In this document: positions 10,896 to 24,501 of the stretch, piece by piece | Position numbering within the stretch: the first letter of the stretch is position 1 | Layout: each line of letters begins with the position of its first letter | Assembly: GCA_009599575.1 (NCBI GenBank) | Contig: VWND01000075.1 | Coordinates: 1,240,001 to 1,304,000 of the forward strand | DNA length: 64,000 nt | Source of the DNA: Blumeriella jaapii | Taxonomy: Eukaryota > Ascomycota > Leotiomycetes > Helotiales > Drepanopezizaceae | Direction of reading: 5' to 3' | Notes under the pieces: generated by a model | What the model was told of the DNA's origin: nothing | Databases searched by the model: none | What the model saw: the letters and a program-made list of their open reading frames with translations, nothing else | Position numbers and translations under genes: made by a program

Positions 10896-13800
10896 GTGAG
10901 TACTGGGACGGATACGGAAACGGGACGTGGTGTTCAATCGGTTGCTTGTGTATTCCCTCGCTTAGCCTGCGAGATGCCTGCGTGAGAGTTGGAAAGCTGT
11001 GGTTCCGTGGTGTGGGTTTGTACAGTGCATGGCTTTTCACAGGATGATTCTTGGGCGTGAGGTCGTTAGGCGGATGTGGTGGGAGACAGGGTTGTATTGG
11101 ATCTCTGCCATTCATTGGGATCGCGAGGCTATTGACTTCCTGCCATCTCCCGTTGTCATGCGTTCCGCTACCGCCGTGCCCGCCCCTTCTAGAGGATTTC
11201 GTGACGACTGACTATCAATACACGGCACGACGCAAATGAACAACAACAACAACAACAGCAGACAGAACAGCAATGCAGTGCCATGCAACGCAGGTCCAGA
11301 TCCCAATCCTAACTAGAATCAACAAAACACGGAAAAAGATCACTTCCCCTCTCCAGCATTCCGCGCAGCCCGAGCACTCACTCGCGGCGGGTTCGACACC
11401 TCGTCTGCCTATGCAGAGCCGTCTGTCCTGTACCTGGCGCAGATGGTGGCGGGCAGCACGAGAGGCCGTCTGTAGCGGGCGGCCTACGGCTTTCCACATC
11501 GCACACCTCGATCTCTGCGGCGCTTGTGAGATACCAACGGAAGTGGGTGGTACACGTACCTATGTACATGGCCGAACACCGAGGGTTACCCAACCCGGGA
11601 GCTCGGGTCACGACTCGATTCACGCGCACCCGGACGCGCTTTGGATAGGCCGGCAGGTGCAGTAGTGTCGAGGGTCCTCCTCTGGTGTCCTGTTCATTTG
11701 CCCGGGCTGAGCGGTTCCTGCGGCGGAGAGCAAGCGACGACGTGGGATCATGGCATGGGGAGCGGGCGCCTCGAGATCCAACCGGCCGAGGACCTCCTTG
11801 CTCTGAGAGTAAATCAGCATGGGGTGTGGTAGATTATTGTGATAGTGATACCACCGTGTTGGAAGCCTGCATACTGTATGTATGTACATGTCTGTATGTG
11901 AGATAGATTCTGATATGCCGAGCTGTGAAAAAGCAACAGCATCACAACACGAAAGGAACGCCCGCGTTGTTGATGCTCCCTGCCTACTACCTCCGCACTT
12001 TAAACCAACCCCCGGTTTCTGCTCAGCAGATGAGCTATCTCTATATCTCATCTAAAGGGTCGAATATATGTATATCGCATCTAGAAGACCTAGAACCCGA
12101 TGTGTGTATGGTCTGCGGTGACCCCTGCCCTCCCACCGTCGAGTTCTCCCGCTCGTGCTAGGAATCGGGTCCAGAAGATTCTGTAGCCCAGCACATCCAA
12201 TAACCAACTCGATGATTACTGTCGCGGCTGCCTGTTCTCTCTGCCTTTTTCTCTGCCTGACTTGTGTGTGCAAAAGAGGGTGCAGATCAACGCAGGGGAG
12301 GGAAGAAGTGAAACCTCGAAAATGTTCTGTTTTGGATTGGGATTTGCCGAACGCCAGACGTCGGACCAGGTACAAGGCGACCAGGCTAACAGAGCGTGCT
12401 GGCGTCATGTGGCTGGCTCGGTTGATTGGCGACCTTGCAAATTACGTGCTGTGCTCCGTTGCCAGGGGATGGATGCGTACACCTTCTGTCTTCGAGACGA
12501 GGCTGCGGGGATGCTGGATCTGTGGTGCTGTGTCTTGAGTTGCATTTATGAAGAGGCGTTGAGTAGATTTGGGGCCCCATGTGGTTCGTCGCTTCAGCGT
12601 TGTGCACACGTGCATCTGAAGGGAGTGAACGAAAGAACGGAAAGAAAAGGCATTGTGAAAAATCCATGCACAGTACAACACAGAACAGAAAGTCCCTTTT
12701 CGGAGGCGCAGCCGCACTTCCCAGTCCGAGACTGCAAACCGGCCCCAATATCGAGGACCGGCGATCCAGCCTCGGATTCGGTAAGCGAGAACAACACAAC
12801 ACGACCTTCCGGAGCACGATCGAGGTTCTCACGACGGCTGTTGTTGACTCCCGAGCGAGAACCGAGAGTCTGCTCGACTCCCTGGACACTAGCCGAGGAA
12901 ACCGGAGCACTCTGCGCGTGCTGAAAGATTGTGTAGCCATGAAGCCAAAAGTGACGCCGGGGAGTAGAACGTCGGCAAGGATCTCGGGTCGAGGAAGCCT
13001 TTACACTAGTTTACTGTCTACACAAACCTATCCTAAGAAGTCCCTGGTCTTGTCCCTAGCTTCAAATTCACTCGGGAAGGTCAGGTCAGGCATGGTACCA
13101 TGACAGACCCTCGTGAATAACGCATACAAGCCCTCTTAAGGTAGGGCCCAGAGAGAGAAGCGTGCTGCTGCATCCTCGCCGCCAACAAATCCAATCTCTG
13201 ACCCTAACTCTGTCTCGGCTCGGCGTGGGAAGCTCAAGCGTCCCAATAGCACGGTAGCTAGGCAGCCAGAAGACCCACATCGCTTCCGGGAATGTGTCTT
13301 GGTCGCTGACATGCCACCAAGCGAGTCCGCTCGTCTCGACAGGCGATGTCCCATGCTCTGGAGGCTGGCGGACCGTTCGAAAGACAGGCAGCAACGCCGA
13401 CGTTGACGTGGTCAATTCTCATGGAATGTGACTTCAGCGTCCGCGCAATGAGGCAGACACGCTATTGCTGCGATAGAATGATTCTGAACGGAGGATATGC
13501 TCCTTCGGACCGGGAGAGTGGCTTGGGCGTGATCCCGATTGAGTCTGCCAGAGGGGAGATATCCGTAATGAGAACGGCTCAAGGTGGCTCCGTGGATTAC
13601 GACGAAATGTCAGAGCCTAGACGCTGGACCTGGACCGGTAGTTTTTTCCCCTGTGTTCGCGCGTGGCAGTGGGCTGCTAGGAACTGGGTACCGGGATAGA
13701 AGGTCCTTGATGTGTCATGTTGGGAGTGACGGTCCCAGATCATCGGAGATGCTACGAGTCGCTTATGGCTTATGATTGATGGAGTCAGTGATGACTGCTC

Positions 13801-16800
13801 TTGAGCGGCGACGCTAGGCCGTTGAAGCTAGATGGAATCGGAGGCGGTGGCAAGGGGAGCGACAACAATGCCTTGATCGATTAGCAGATGATTACTGATT
13901 GTGCGCATTGGATTCAACAGCTGACGAGTACAAGGAAACACACCAGAGAGGACGATTGTTTGGTGAGGCGAAAGAATGTCGAAGAAGCTTGAGATGTTGA
14001 GCAACTCGTGATTCTTAACGCTCAGGAGGCTGTGCTCGGTTGACACTCCACGTCGCATTGTGTGGCCTGATTCCGAAAAGGGTATCCCGAATCTCATCGT
14101 ACCATGCTAGTAGGAAATCTACTACACCAAGCACAATGCAAAAGCAGTGTTTGGGAAGCTTTTGATACCTATATAGTAGCTGGCTGATTCTTATCGGCTT
14201 TTAGACAATGTGGCACCGATATTCTACTCGCATCTGAGCAGAGACCGTTGTTATTGGCTCGCTAAGAATAGCTATTCATCAATCAGCAGCAAAGTCCACC
14301 ATACAAGATGGAGTGACAAACGAGAAAACCGCGCTGAGACGCAAGATGCTCACTTGATGAGAATCTGTGTTCAATACAAAGCTCCACTGAGCCGGCTTCG
14401 AGCATCCCCTTTCTGCCGGAAAGGTTCTTGAACATTGCATTTCTCGTCAGGATACTGGGAAGGCTACGGGCCACGAGGCATCGACCTTTCCCGGTCCCGA
14501 TATCTGATATGCGCTTCTGTTCGAACGTGGGAGGACACCGGATGAGAATGGCTGCCGGCAGCTTGAGACGCAGGTATTTCTGGAAAGAGACAGCTCGGCA
14601 TGTCCCTTCCCGTGACTGATGAATCTCCTGATCAAGCAGACACTTTGTCTGCGCCCAGTAGATGTAAACACATGAGAATGGAAGAGAGATCCTCAACCAA
14701 AGCGATACGAGTCCTTGTCTGAGATGCGATGTCGTGGAAGATGGGCTGAGGTGCGCTCGGATTGGGGTAAGCCAGCTTCTGCTGGGAGTCCGTCGGTCCA
14801 TCCATATTCGCATGAAGAAATAGAGAGTTGCGAGTCAGAGGGCCTGACAACTTCCCATCGACGGGGGAGAGGCAGATAGCCAACTGGGTGGCGGTTTGCA
14901 TCCGAGTACGAGAGCCACTGTTGTGACGTCCTGCCGATTGTTCCTGAACATCAACAAGCTTCGACACTCGCTTCAAATGCCACAAATCAAAAGCATTCGG
15001 ACATCTTATCCGAAGATCAATAGCGCTCGAAGTAGAATTGGCCCAAGATCAGCCCACGAGGGAGAACAGCAATTTGCTCGATGTCCCAGAGAACAACAAC
15101 CAGGGAGGTGGCACACCCGCATCATTGCCGTAATCTGATCTTCTCCCGTGCCATCTTGAGCCTTCAGACGCAATGGCCCGAAAAGGCTGATAGAAACAGC
15201 GAAAACAAACATCACTTGCTTGCTAAATGGAAGCCTGACGACGCGTGTTCGCTGGTCGCAGAACTTTCAACTGATCGCCTTACGAGGGATCCGTATAGCA
15301 TAGCCACGAAACTTCAGTCCAGCGATTCAAACACCCAATTCGAAGCTTTTGGATCGGCACGCATAGCGCCACGTCATAGCCCAGGAAAACAGAATCCTTT
15401 TTGTCGGGCTGGTTCGCCGTCGCCCAAAGGAATTCCCGGGCTTGCTAGGCTTTGCTCTCATGGTAAAATGGGGTCTTGGCCCACAATCTCGCCCAACTCC
15501 GCGGGTAGTTGGGTAAAGTAGAGACCACTTTGGCGAGGAGACCAGTGTCTGACTCGGCGGACACTATCCAACACTCTGAGTATTGGCTCATCATGAGATA
15601 TCGAAGATGGCAATGAGGCTGGTTCGAAATCTGGAAAGCGAACTGGCTAGGTCTTGCCATTTGGGCTTATATCCGTTGTTTTGGGTCACGGGGGATTTAT
15701 TCGGCCCCGAGATTGCAACCCGACTGTAGGATGTACGTACTGTAACTATAGTTAGATGCCCCCCATCCCGCCGAATAGCAAGCACTCTGGCAAATATTTT
15801 CGTGTTTTGATCGCTCTTCTGGCGAAACCGCATATTGGCCAAGGTAGAAGTCAACGAGCAACTGTATGCGGAGTGATTGCCTTCTTATGAGCAGGACTGA
15901 TGTCGAATAGAGTTGCAAGGTTGCGGGCTTTGATGGACCAGGTTTCGAGATAGGGTTCTACAAGAGTAGTGATAGTTAGTAGCTAGGGTCTAAACAGCCC
16001 GGCTTAGTGTTCTCACAAAGAGCGGTCAGGTACATACTGTGTGTTGTGGACTCGGCGGCTATTCTCGTGAGGTTCTCGCTTTTCGAGGTCAACAGGGCGT
16101 TAAAAACTACACTGATGAATCATGGTATGGTTTCTGGGTAGTGGTAAGCCTTGATAACAATGGGTTTCAATTAAAAGCAAGAATTCTCGAATGGTTTTTT
16201 CCTGTCCGAGATTCATGTTGGCTGTTCTCGCTTCGGATTCCCTTGTTTCTCGCTTAAGTCGAATGGAAATAAGAAAGCTGCCTTTTAGGAAAGTTGTACA
16301 AGCCTTGTAATGTGCTGTGGTCTGTAGACTCGGAAGGGCTTACAGACGATGTGGTGTCGAACGCGGCGAACTTCCAGCTGACGGGCTGAAGAAGTAGATG
16401 GTGTTGTGACTCCGGCTCGATGCTGTCTCGGGCTCATCCCTCGTATTCGATTCTTCCTACGAAAAGCAACCCAGATGCCTTACTGTGCTGGTGCAACTGG
16501 TAGGGTCAATGGCGCCTTTGCGCTTTGATATGAGATGTGAAAGGCGTGAGTCTCTGTGTCCTGTAAACTTACATCTTGTACAGTACATACCTTACCTACA
16601 TACCTACAGCACAGGACCTGCACGAGGCGAGCTTCGAAAGCCTTGCTTGCTATGTAGAGGAATGATGTATGATGTATGTACAGTACAGTATATTTGTCCC
16701 ATGGTAGGCTAGCCAGCAATATTTAAGACCCAGCAGCTGAAGACCGACAGGCTCTGAAGCCCAGACACTGGGGTCATTGGCCTTCGGTGAGGCTATTCAG

Positions 16801-17426
16801 CCACCCATCGAGGATCTCCGAGACGAGACGAGACGAGAATGGTCAAGGAACATGATACGGCCTCGCCAACCCAGGAATCGAATCGCCTCGCCTCGCAGGC
16901 AGCAGAGGTTTGCCGGTGACACGAACACGAACACTAAAACTACGCAGCTGAGGTCTCGGTCAGTCGGTGAGAAGAACTAGAAGCTCCGGGGGGACTGTCG
17001 ACGTGCTGATGAGAGCCATGAGGCAAACGCGAACCGGTTCGCACACGTCCGGAGTCAGGAGCCTCATCTTCCTCTCTCGCCAATGAGGTCCAATGTGTAT
17101 TGTATCTACATATAAAGTCTGATCAAGGGGCCGTCATCATGGCTGTGAGTATGAGAGTTCTTTTTCTGGTGCTCCGAGCATTCGCGGCCAGCATATCAAA
17201 GTCATCCTGAGGCTCCTCATCGTCACTTCGTAAGTCCGACCCACTTCTTCCCCCACCAACCGACGCATCTCAGACAACCTCCCGTCATTCACATTCACAT
17301 TCACATTCACGTACACATACGCATACACATACACATACGCATACACATACAACAGCAACATAGACTATGTCGACGGCCAACATCGCCAAGTAAACAGACA
17401 CTGATGCGCCATGTCCGATAGATACG
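10896..17426. other. Long gene-poor stretch
   Basis: About 6.5 kb with only short, overlapping, unspliced frames on both strands. The longest is 220 codons at 12262-12924, which is Cys/Arg-rich and has no family resemblance. Palindromic GTACAGTAC elements occur at 16577-16590 and 16679-16691. CA/CATTCA-type simple repeats (17285-17352) lie just upstream of the EST1-like gene. No tRNA was recognised. Confidence 0.55.
17285..17352. repeat. CATTCA / CACATACG simple repeats
   Basis: Four CATTCA units pass into alternating CATACA and CATACG hexamers, about 75-140 bases before the EST1-like start codon. It could be a promoter or 5' leader element. No function is inferred. Confidence 0.85.
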
Positions 17427-19925
17427 ATGCAGCAGCCGAAACAGCAGCAGCAGCAGCCGCCGCCGCCGCCGCCGCCGGACGTGAGCCAACGGTGGATCCA
17501 ACACCAGCGCCGCAACAACAGGACGACGCTGACATGGAGTTGCACGCTGTGTCCTGACCGCAGCATCTTCGCAACCGACGCGTCCTTGTGGGCGCATGCC
17601 TTGGGAGAGCACCGGGACCGGCTTCCGTCCGCCGACGACGATACCGAGACGTGGGAGACGTACAAGAAGTCCTTCGTGGAGGAATGTGCACAGAAGAAGT
17701 AGGCAGACCATCATATGTTGCCCTTCTGCGGATGAAAGCTGACGAGGGCCACACTAGGCCAACGAAAGACGACTCGCAGCCGCGCAAGCCAAACTAACGA
17801 TGCGAATGAGGCGAACAAGGAGCCGCCCCCGAGATCACAAAGCAAACGCCCCTTGTCGTCGCCGGCGCCGCCTGCGCTGTCGGCGCTCGAGGCCTTGAAC
17901 ATCAGCACGCCCCGGCGCAGTGAGGACGTGGGCATGCACGACGTGACCGGCGCAGACCAGGAGACTTCCAGAGAGCAACCCAGAAAGCGAGCGGCGATTG
18001 GTGACGGCATTTCCGTAGGCAGCGCCAGCCCGTACCGGGACTCCTCAGCCTCGCCTCCTCCCCGACGTTCGAAAGCAAGGCCGACGCGGGTCGCGAACGT
18101 CTCGGAGAGTGAGGGCTTGAAGGAGAGAGAGTTATTTGATCGACCCAATGTGGGGAGGAAGACGCTCTGGACGGAAGACTCGGCACCTCAGCAAAAGTCC
18201 CTCGTGGACCCATCGAACATTGCGAGTTTCCAGGCGCAGAAATCCAGGGCTCAGGCGCTCCAGCCTCGGCATCGAAAATCTTTCCCGGCGAATCAACAGG
18301 GCTCGAGGGCGAATCCTCAAAGTCCCGTCGCCGCCAACACATCTATCCTCGGCAGGAACCAACACGCACCAACACGAGATGACAGCTACGATATCATCAT
18401 GCAGCCAGAGACGAGGCCCATCAGCCAGGAACAGCTCGTCGCGGAGGTCAAGGGTATCTACGCTGGTCTCGTGATGGTGGAAGCCAAGTGTATCGAGGTG
18501 GACAACAAGCAAGCAACGCTCTTTCAAGCCGATCCTACATCCCAGCCGAAACTCAACAACGAGCAGTGGCAGGCGCTCATCGCACTTCATCGGACCCTGC
18601 TGCATGAGCATCACGACTTCTTTCTCGCGAGTCAACACCCTTCGGCATCTCCTGCTCTGAGGCGGCTCGCCTCGAAATATGCGATGCCCGCGCGCATGTG
18701 GAGGCACGGCATCCACTCGTTTCTCGAGCTTCTCAGACACAGACTGCCAGCATCGCTTGATCACATGCTGGCATTCATCTACCTGGCATACTCGATGATG
18801 GCTCTCTTGTACGAGACGGTGCCAGCATTCGAGGACACCTGGATAGAGTGTTTGGGAGATCTGGGGCGGTATCGGATGGCGATTGAAGATGATGACATTC
18901 GCGATAGAGAAGTGTGGACAGGTGTCGCGAGACATTGGTATTCCAAGGCTTCTGACAAAGCTCCTACAACCGGGAGATTGTACCATCATCTGGCTATTCT
19001 TGCCAGGCCTAATGCTTTGCAGCAACTGTTCTACTACTCGAAATCGCTCTGTGTCGTCATCCCCTTCACCTCAGCTCGGGAATCGATTTTGACACTCTTC
19101 GAGCCGGTACTCCATGCGGACAACGCTCATGGCCAGTACCGCTTGCCACCTCTCGACATGGCATTTGTGAAAGCCCACGGACTCTTGTTCACCAACAAGG
19201 ACATCGAGAAGTTCCAGCCCACGGTTGACGAGTTCTTGGGACTACTCGACACCCAGATTGAAAGAGTGACGCGCAAATTCACGGAGCAGGGTTACTACAT
19301 CGCTGTTGCTAATATTGTTGCAATGCTAGGATTCGCTTCTAAGGAGAATCCGCTGATGCTGGCTATGGATGAAAGTTCTGCCTCAGATGTCAAAATGGTT
19401 GGCGAGGACAGTCTTGCACTGACGTCGTTCAAGCGAGCTCAGCAATTGAGTAACCAGACCTTGAAGATCGTTCTTAGCAGAATTGGCGATCCCAACGTCT
19501 TACCATTCATACATGTCACACTTGTGTTCATGCATCATCTGAGACACCATCCTCGTGCGATGGAGTTGGTCGCACTATCATTCCCCTGGCAATCTTTAGT
19601 GGCCATGTTGAATGCAACATTGGCGTCTTGCCCCAGCGAGTCTCGCTTTGAAAGCACCGACTTTCCATTGCCTGTCAAGGATGATGTCCGCCCGTTCCCT
19701 GAGGATTTTGCTATGCGTGGACTTCTCTGGGCAGACCATTACTTTCCGGAGAAGTGGTTTGCTAACAACAAGATTGATGATGCCGAAAAATACCTCGAGG
19801 TTGCTTCGATGACAGATGACCGCAAGGAGCGGATTCTTTATCTCGCATGTCGGTTGGCATCTTCGGGCGGCTCTATCTTATATGACAGCAGTGCAAAGCA
19901 GTTCTCAACGTCATCTCAAGCTTGA
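17427..19925 (+). CDS. EST1/SMG7-like DNA/RNA-binding domain protein with N-terminal zinc-finger-like segment
   Basis: Closed 805-residue model: exon 17427-17698, intron 17699-17779 (donor GTAGGC, acceptor CGCAG), exon 17780-19925. Residues 1-20 are poly-Gln then poly-Pro, from CAG/CCG repeats. Residues ~38-60 read CTLC...WAHALGEH, a C2H2-like spacing (C-x2-C-x14-H-x4-H). A disordered Ser/Arg/Pro-rich region follows. The central part has the hallmarks of the Est1 DNA/RNA-binding and 14-3-3/TPR-like fold: LYHHLAILARPN, FYYSKSLCVVIPFTSARE and LTLFE. In relatives this fold binds telomerase RNA or decaying mRNA; many filamentous fungi have several uncharacterised paralogues. An upstream ATG at 17411 opens a different, Ala-rich frame that stops after about 48 codons. 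It could act as an upstream ORF. Confidence 0.8.
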
Positions 19926-20539
19926 ACTGTGAGGTGTATTTTTAACCTTTCTTATTAGGGTGTTTCTAGGGAATGACAAGGGTCTCGTGAATTCATTACG
20001 GACTCTTTCTCAAGCTAAGGCACCGCTATGATCCCCGGAACAATGCCGTGTCAAGTAAGTTTTCTCTCGTGTTTGTGCTCTTGAAACCCAAATTCTTACC
20101 ATACAACCGTGTCTAGCATACGCAGAGCCTCTTTTTCTCTCTTCCGAGTTCATGGGGGGTTGCTCACTCACTCTCTCTCTCCGCGAACAAAAAAGAGACT
20201 CGGCTATCCACAGTCCACTCGAAGCCCAGAGGCAGTCATGAACATACGTTGCTTGGAGGAGACAATCACGAAGGCACGTTGGAGAGAACAACATAGCGCT
20301 CCTAGGGATAGGGTCCCATGGCGGAAAATCATTTTCTGAGCTCGCTTCATAAGCGTGGTGTTTGTTTGCTCTCGGTGTATTTCTACGTGTTCGCCGAGTA
20401 ATAATTGATGGTTTCTCGTGGACGGCAGTGGAGCACTCACCTGATCAGAGCAGATCAGATCAGATCGATTCAGCAACATAACCCCCGCTCGTGAGTCCAT
20501 CCATCCATCCATTTTTCCCCCGCGCGATTTCTGGCATAT

Positions 20540-20960
20540 GCGTAGGTAGGTAGGTATCATCCGATCTGATTCTGGTAGACAGGTAGGTAGGCAGGCGGGC
20601 AGGCAGACAGCTGATTTTCTTCTGGGGGTATGCCTCGCGTTGCTTACCTTACCTTACCTTACCTTACTTTGAGGCACCTTCGCTTGGAAATCTCACCTAC
20701 CTACCCACCCACCCAGCTACATATGACAATTTTGAACTGCTGCGGCACGGACAGTGCCTAAGATAGATGACAATCCAGCCTGGTTTCCATTTCCTCGTAG
20801 GACACCTAGGTACATACCTACCTCTACACGCCCTGCTTTTTCTGGTGAATCTCTACGTGCACACAGGTTCACCTGGGTAAGTACAACTCCCAGGCGACTT
20901 CCTTCGTCCTGGCAGGCAGCACCCCTCTCGAGGCTAGGAGATACCTACCTACCTCGATAG
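20540..20960. repeat. ACCT/AGGT-type simple repeat cluster
   Basis: Includes GTAGGTAGGTAGG, CAGGCGGGCAGGCAGACAG, five ACCTT units (20648-20668), CTACCTACCCACCCACCC and several ACCTACCT pieces. The unit changes along the cluster, so it is not a telomere array. Confidence 0.8.
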
Positions 20961-21049
20961 GTTCCCCTGCCACCGCAGCCCCGAGCGGCGCGTGGAGGCT
21001 CGTTGCGGCGCGTATGCTACATACACACTGGCACCTTGCGAGCCCCGGT

Positions 21050-21077
21050 GGGGGGGGGGGGGGGGGGGGGGGGGGGG
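21050..21077 (+). repeat. Poly(G) run of 28
   Basis: Uninterrupted G in the repeat-rich intergenic region. Confidence 0.95.
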
Positions 21078-22632
21078 CGGTTTTCTTTTATCGTTCGGCC
21101 CTTTTGAAGGCGAGGTGCGGTGGGCATGTGTGGCTGCGGAGAGGCATTTGTCTGGTTGGTTGATGATTGCCTTTTTGATGAGTGAGTGAGCGAGTGGGTA
21201 GATGTATGGATGGGTAAATGAATAAGTGAGTGGTTTAATGGCTGAATGGATGAATGACTGAATGGCCTTGCTTGTGCAAGTGGCGATCGGACAAGCAGGA
21301 GCGTGGAAATAGGTAAGGTAAGGTGTACATAGGTACTGCAAGGTGAACATGGGAGATCGGTCAGAGCGAGAGAGGGGGAGAAGGGCCGCTGCGGATCACT
21401 CACCACCCACCAGCTGCTGGTTCTTCCTGACGTAGGAATGGGTAGGTAATAACGCAGGCTTCAATTCGGATCTAGGGTTGTGGTCGATCGGGTTGGATAT
21501 GAGTGAGAGAGACGTGTGAAAGGATGGAGGGAAGGGAGGGACGCCGGCATTCGCTGCTTGCTTGCTTGCTTGGTTTTTGCATGGTGTTTGCGCGGTTCGG
21601 GTTCGGGTCTGGGTTTCGGATGTCAGGGCCATCGTGGTTTCGTCCTTAGCTATGCGATCTGTGGTGTTCTTTGTGTGTGTCTTCTTTTCTGCTTCTTTTT
21701 TCGACTTGCGTTCGCTACGTCGATGGGCGGAGGAGTCTCGAAATGCGTGCAGGGCGATTGATTCCTAGCTATGTCCTTAACCTGCCCCTCTTAACCCCTC
21801 CGTCTATTCCCTCCGGGAAAGAGAGAGCGAGAGCGAGAGAGAGAAGAGAAAACCAAGAGCAGTTCAATGTTTTGCCGTCTGTAAACAAACCGAACGTAGC
21901 CGAGCCAGCCACACCCCCCCACAACGGGGAAAATCAAAATTCGTGGCTCTGTTAGATATGCGAATACCAAAACCGACATCTATCCAGTGGCGGGATGGCC
22001 TGGTAGGCAGGCTGTCTTCAGGACGATCTGGACGGGAAACAATAACGTATTCGATTACGTTTGTAGACTAGAACCTGGGGTTCTAGTTGAGTTTTGCCAT
22101 TTTGTTTTTTTCTCTCTCTCTCTCTTCCTGTCTACCTTTTTGCGTATGTTTTTGTGAACACAATCAATGATGGCTTGTTTATTTTTTGTCGGTGGTTTTT
22201 GCAAGAGGCCGCCGAGTTTGGAACGATGGACTTCAGACAGGCACCGTGACGGGATCTGTTTGCTCTGAGAATGGCATTTCGGAGGATCTCACGGCGGGGA
22301 GAGATTCTCCATCTTGTAGTTGATTTAGAGTACGCGTACAGGACCAATGCGGATAGGAAGCAGTCTACAGGGAGGGAATTATGATGCATTCTGACGCTGC
22401 CAACGGAAGATCTTGCCGATCTCTTCCTTCTATCAAGAAAAAGATAGGTACCCAGTGTAGCCCATCTTCGCCACCTAACAGCTCATTCCCATGTTCCATC
22501 CACTGACAAACGGAATCTAGCACGCTCGCCCAAACCTCAAGTCTCTCGAGATCGACAACTGCCTTTCAGAACAGCTCCCCACCTGCGTTACATGTCTTCG
22601 GAAGGCGCACAATGCGTCGCCCCCCTCCCCCT

Positions 22633-24501
22633 TCAGTGGACAAGAACACGCAGGCCCTTCCCTTCTGGACTCGCTTGCGGCAGGAAGCCATCGTAGGCGA
22701 GATCAACGTCTCTCTCCTGGAGCGTGTCGAAGAGCTGGAGCTTGTATCGCCGGAAGACCGTCGCGAGCGTGAGGTGCAGCTCGGCTTTGGCCAGACTATG
22801 CACACCAACACATCAGCATCGACTATTTCCGCCGACCTCTGGGCCAGATGGAGACGAGGGTTAGGAGAAGGGAGAAGGATTTACTTCATGCCAATGCACT
22901 GCCGACTGCCCCTCGAGAAGGAAACCATGTAGCGCTCCAACCGCTTCGCCGCCCCCTCCCCCATCCACCGCTCCGGAACGAAGGAGCGCGAGTCCGGAAA
23001 GATGGTCTCGTTGTGATGCATCAACACGCTCGTCATGCCCACCGGCGTGCCCGCGGGGATCTCCCACTCGCCGCATCGCAAGACCTCAGTCGGCGCGATC
23101 CTCGCCAAGCGCGTCGACAGCCCATACGACAATCGCAGCCCCTCCATCACGACTGCCGATAGGTACGGCAGCCGCTCCACGGCCGCGATGCCCATCTCGG
23201 CCTCTGGGTCCGGAAACGCCGTCGCGAGCTCCCGCTGCAGCTGGCGCAGCCTGGGCGGGTTGTCGAGCAGGTGGAACGTCGTCGTGGCGAGCGCGTGCGC
23301 CGTCGTGTCGGCTCCCGCGCCGATGATGACCTGTGCCTCCTGCGCGAGACGGGCTTTGCGGAGCTCCGCGGGTGGGAGGTCGCTGTCGAGGAGGGAGTGG
23401 AAGACGGTGCGCGGGAGTGAGGGGTCGTGTTGATCCGTTCCCGATGCTTTGTCGTCTATGACTTTCTGGATGTGGTATCCTAGGTCCTGGTGAGGCATCA
23501 GTCTCTTCAAGCATCTTCAAGTCTCGCGTTGGGCGAGGAGAGGGTAGAGGGCAGAGGGCAGAGGGAAGAGGGAAGAGGACCTTTTGCCAGTCGAGCAACA
23601 GCATCATATCCGGACTCAGCACCCGCATCACCCATTCCGGCAGCGCTCGCACGACCGGGAAGAGCCACGGCGCCTGCTTCATCAGATGTCCCATACCCGC
23701 GGTGGCTTTGATCGTCTGGAACCACTGGGGCGAGAAGTCCGCGCTGTCCAGATAGTCCCAGCTCTTGTTCAGCGCGTACTTGGTGACGACGTCGGTGGCC
23801 AGGCAGCGGTAGGCAAGATCCAGCGGGATCGGGTCGCCCGAGGCGCGGAACTGCTCGATACGCGTGCAGAGCTTCGCGATCATGGAGGTGATGGTGGGCT
23901 CCAGGCGGAGGATGCTGGCTTTGGAGAAGAAGGGATTCTGGGGCTGCCGCCGCAGCCGGTGGTGCTGGTGGTCGACGGTGCTGAAGTTGGACTCCGGGGT
24001 ACCAAACTGTCCGGTGTAGTAGGCGTATTTGTTGCGTGGGGACGACCAGGAGTAGAGCGTCTCGTAGAAGTCTGGGTCGTCGACGTGGAGCTCGTGAGGG
24101 CTGATGCGGATGATGGGACCTTGTTGATGTACACACATTAGGCGAGATCCCAGACACGGGAGGAGGAGACCGACGTACCGTATTGCTTGTGCCATTCTCT
24201 GATCTTGAAAGTCATTTGGCCTCCCCTGACCACATCGTACTATATCCTCATCAGTCATTACTCGCTTTCGTGAATCGAGAGCCTCATTAGATGGTTGGTA
24301 CCAGGCGTCCCAGCAGAACGGATCCGCACAACGTACATAGGCCTCATACAGCAACGTGGCAGCTGCAAGCTTCGGACCCGGGAATTTGGATAGCGGGCTG
24401 AGATAGAGCCGGTACACGATGCCGGCGACGCTGTATAACACGAGTCCCACCAGTGTGGTCAGGAGGACCCAGTGATTGCAGAGATCGGCTGGCTGGAGCA
24501 T
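22633..24501 (-). CDS. Cytochrome P450 monooxygenase
   Basis: Closed 509-residue model from five exons, in transcript order 24501-24337, 24239-24179, 24119-23581, 23486-22885, 22795-22633. Introns have GTACGT, GTACGT, GTCCTC and GTAAAT donors. N-terminal residues ~11-31 form the ER membrane anchor, followed by the proline-rich PLSKFPGPK hinge. Diagnostic elements are the I-helix oxygen-activation motif AGADTT, the K-helix EGLR, the PERW block and the heme loop FSRGSRQCIG with its Cys ligand. The last exon supplies LAKAELHLTLATVFRRY and the end ...GLRVLVH. It is a microsomal class II (E-group) fungal P450, similar in layout to the trichodiene-oxygenase/benzoate-hydroxylase-like families. The substrate is unknown. 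No partner biosynthetic core gene is within the window. Confidence 0.92.

Larger units (their letters stand above)
19926..22632. other. Intergenic, rich in simple repeats
   Basis: Holds GATCA and ATCC microsatellites (20450-20510), dense ACCT/AGGT tetra- and pentamers (20540-20960), a 28-base G run (21050-21077), TGAATGGA-like 4-base periodicity (21175-21265) and a CT run (22110-22130). No gene supported. Confidence 0.6.

Noticed and set aside
12262..12924. 220-codon plus-strand open frame in the gene-poor stretch
   Set aside because: Cys/Arg-rich random-looking translation, overlapped by similar-sized frames on both strands.
18132..19025. 297-codon minus-strand open frame
   Set aside because: Antisense to the EST1-like gene, whose strand has domain motifs and a closed model.
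20645..20670. TTACC repeats as possible telomere sequence
   Set aside because: The unit is 5 bases and only about five copies; fungal telomeres are TTAGGG-type.
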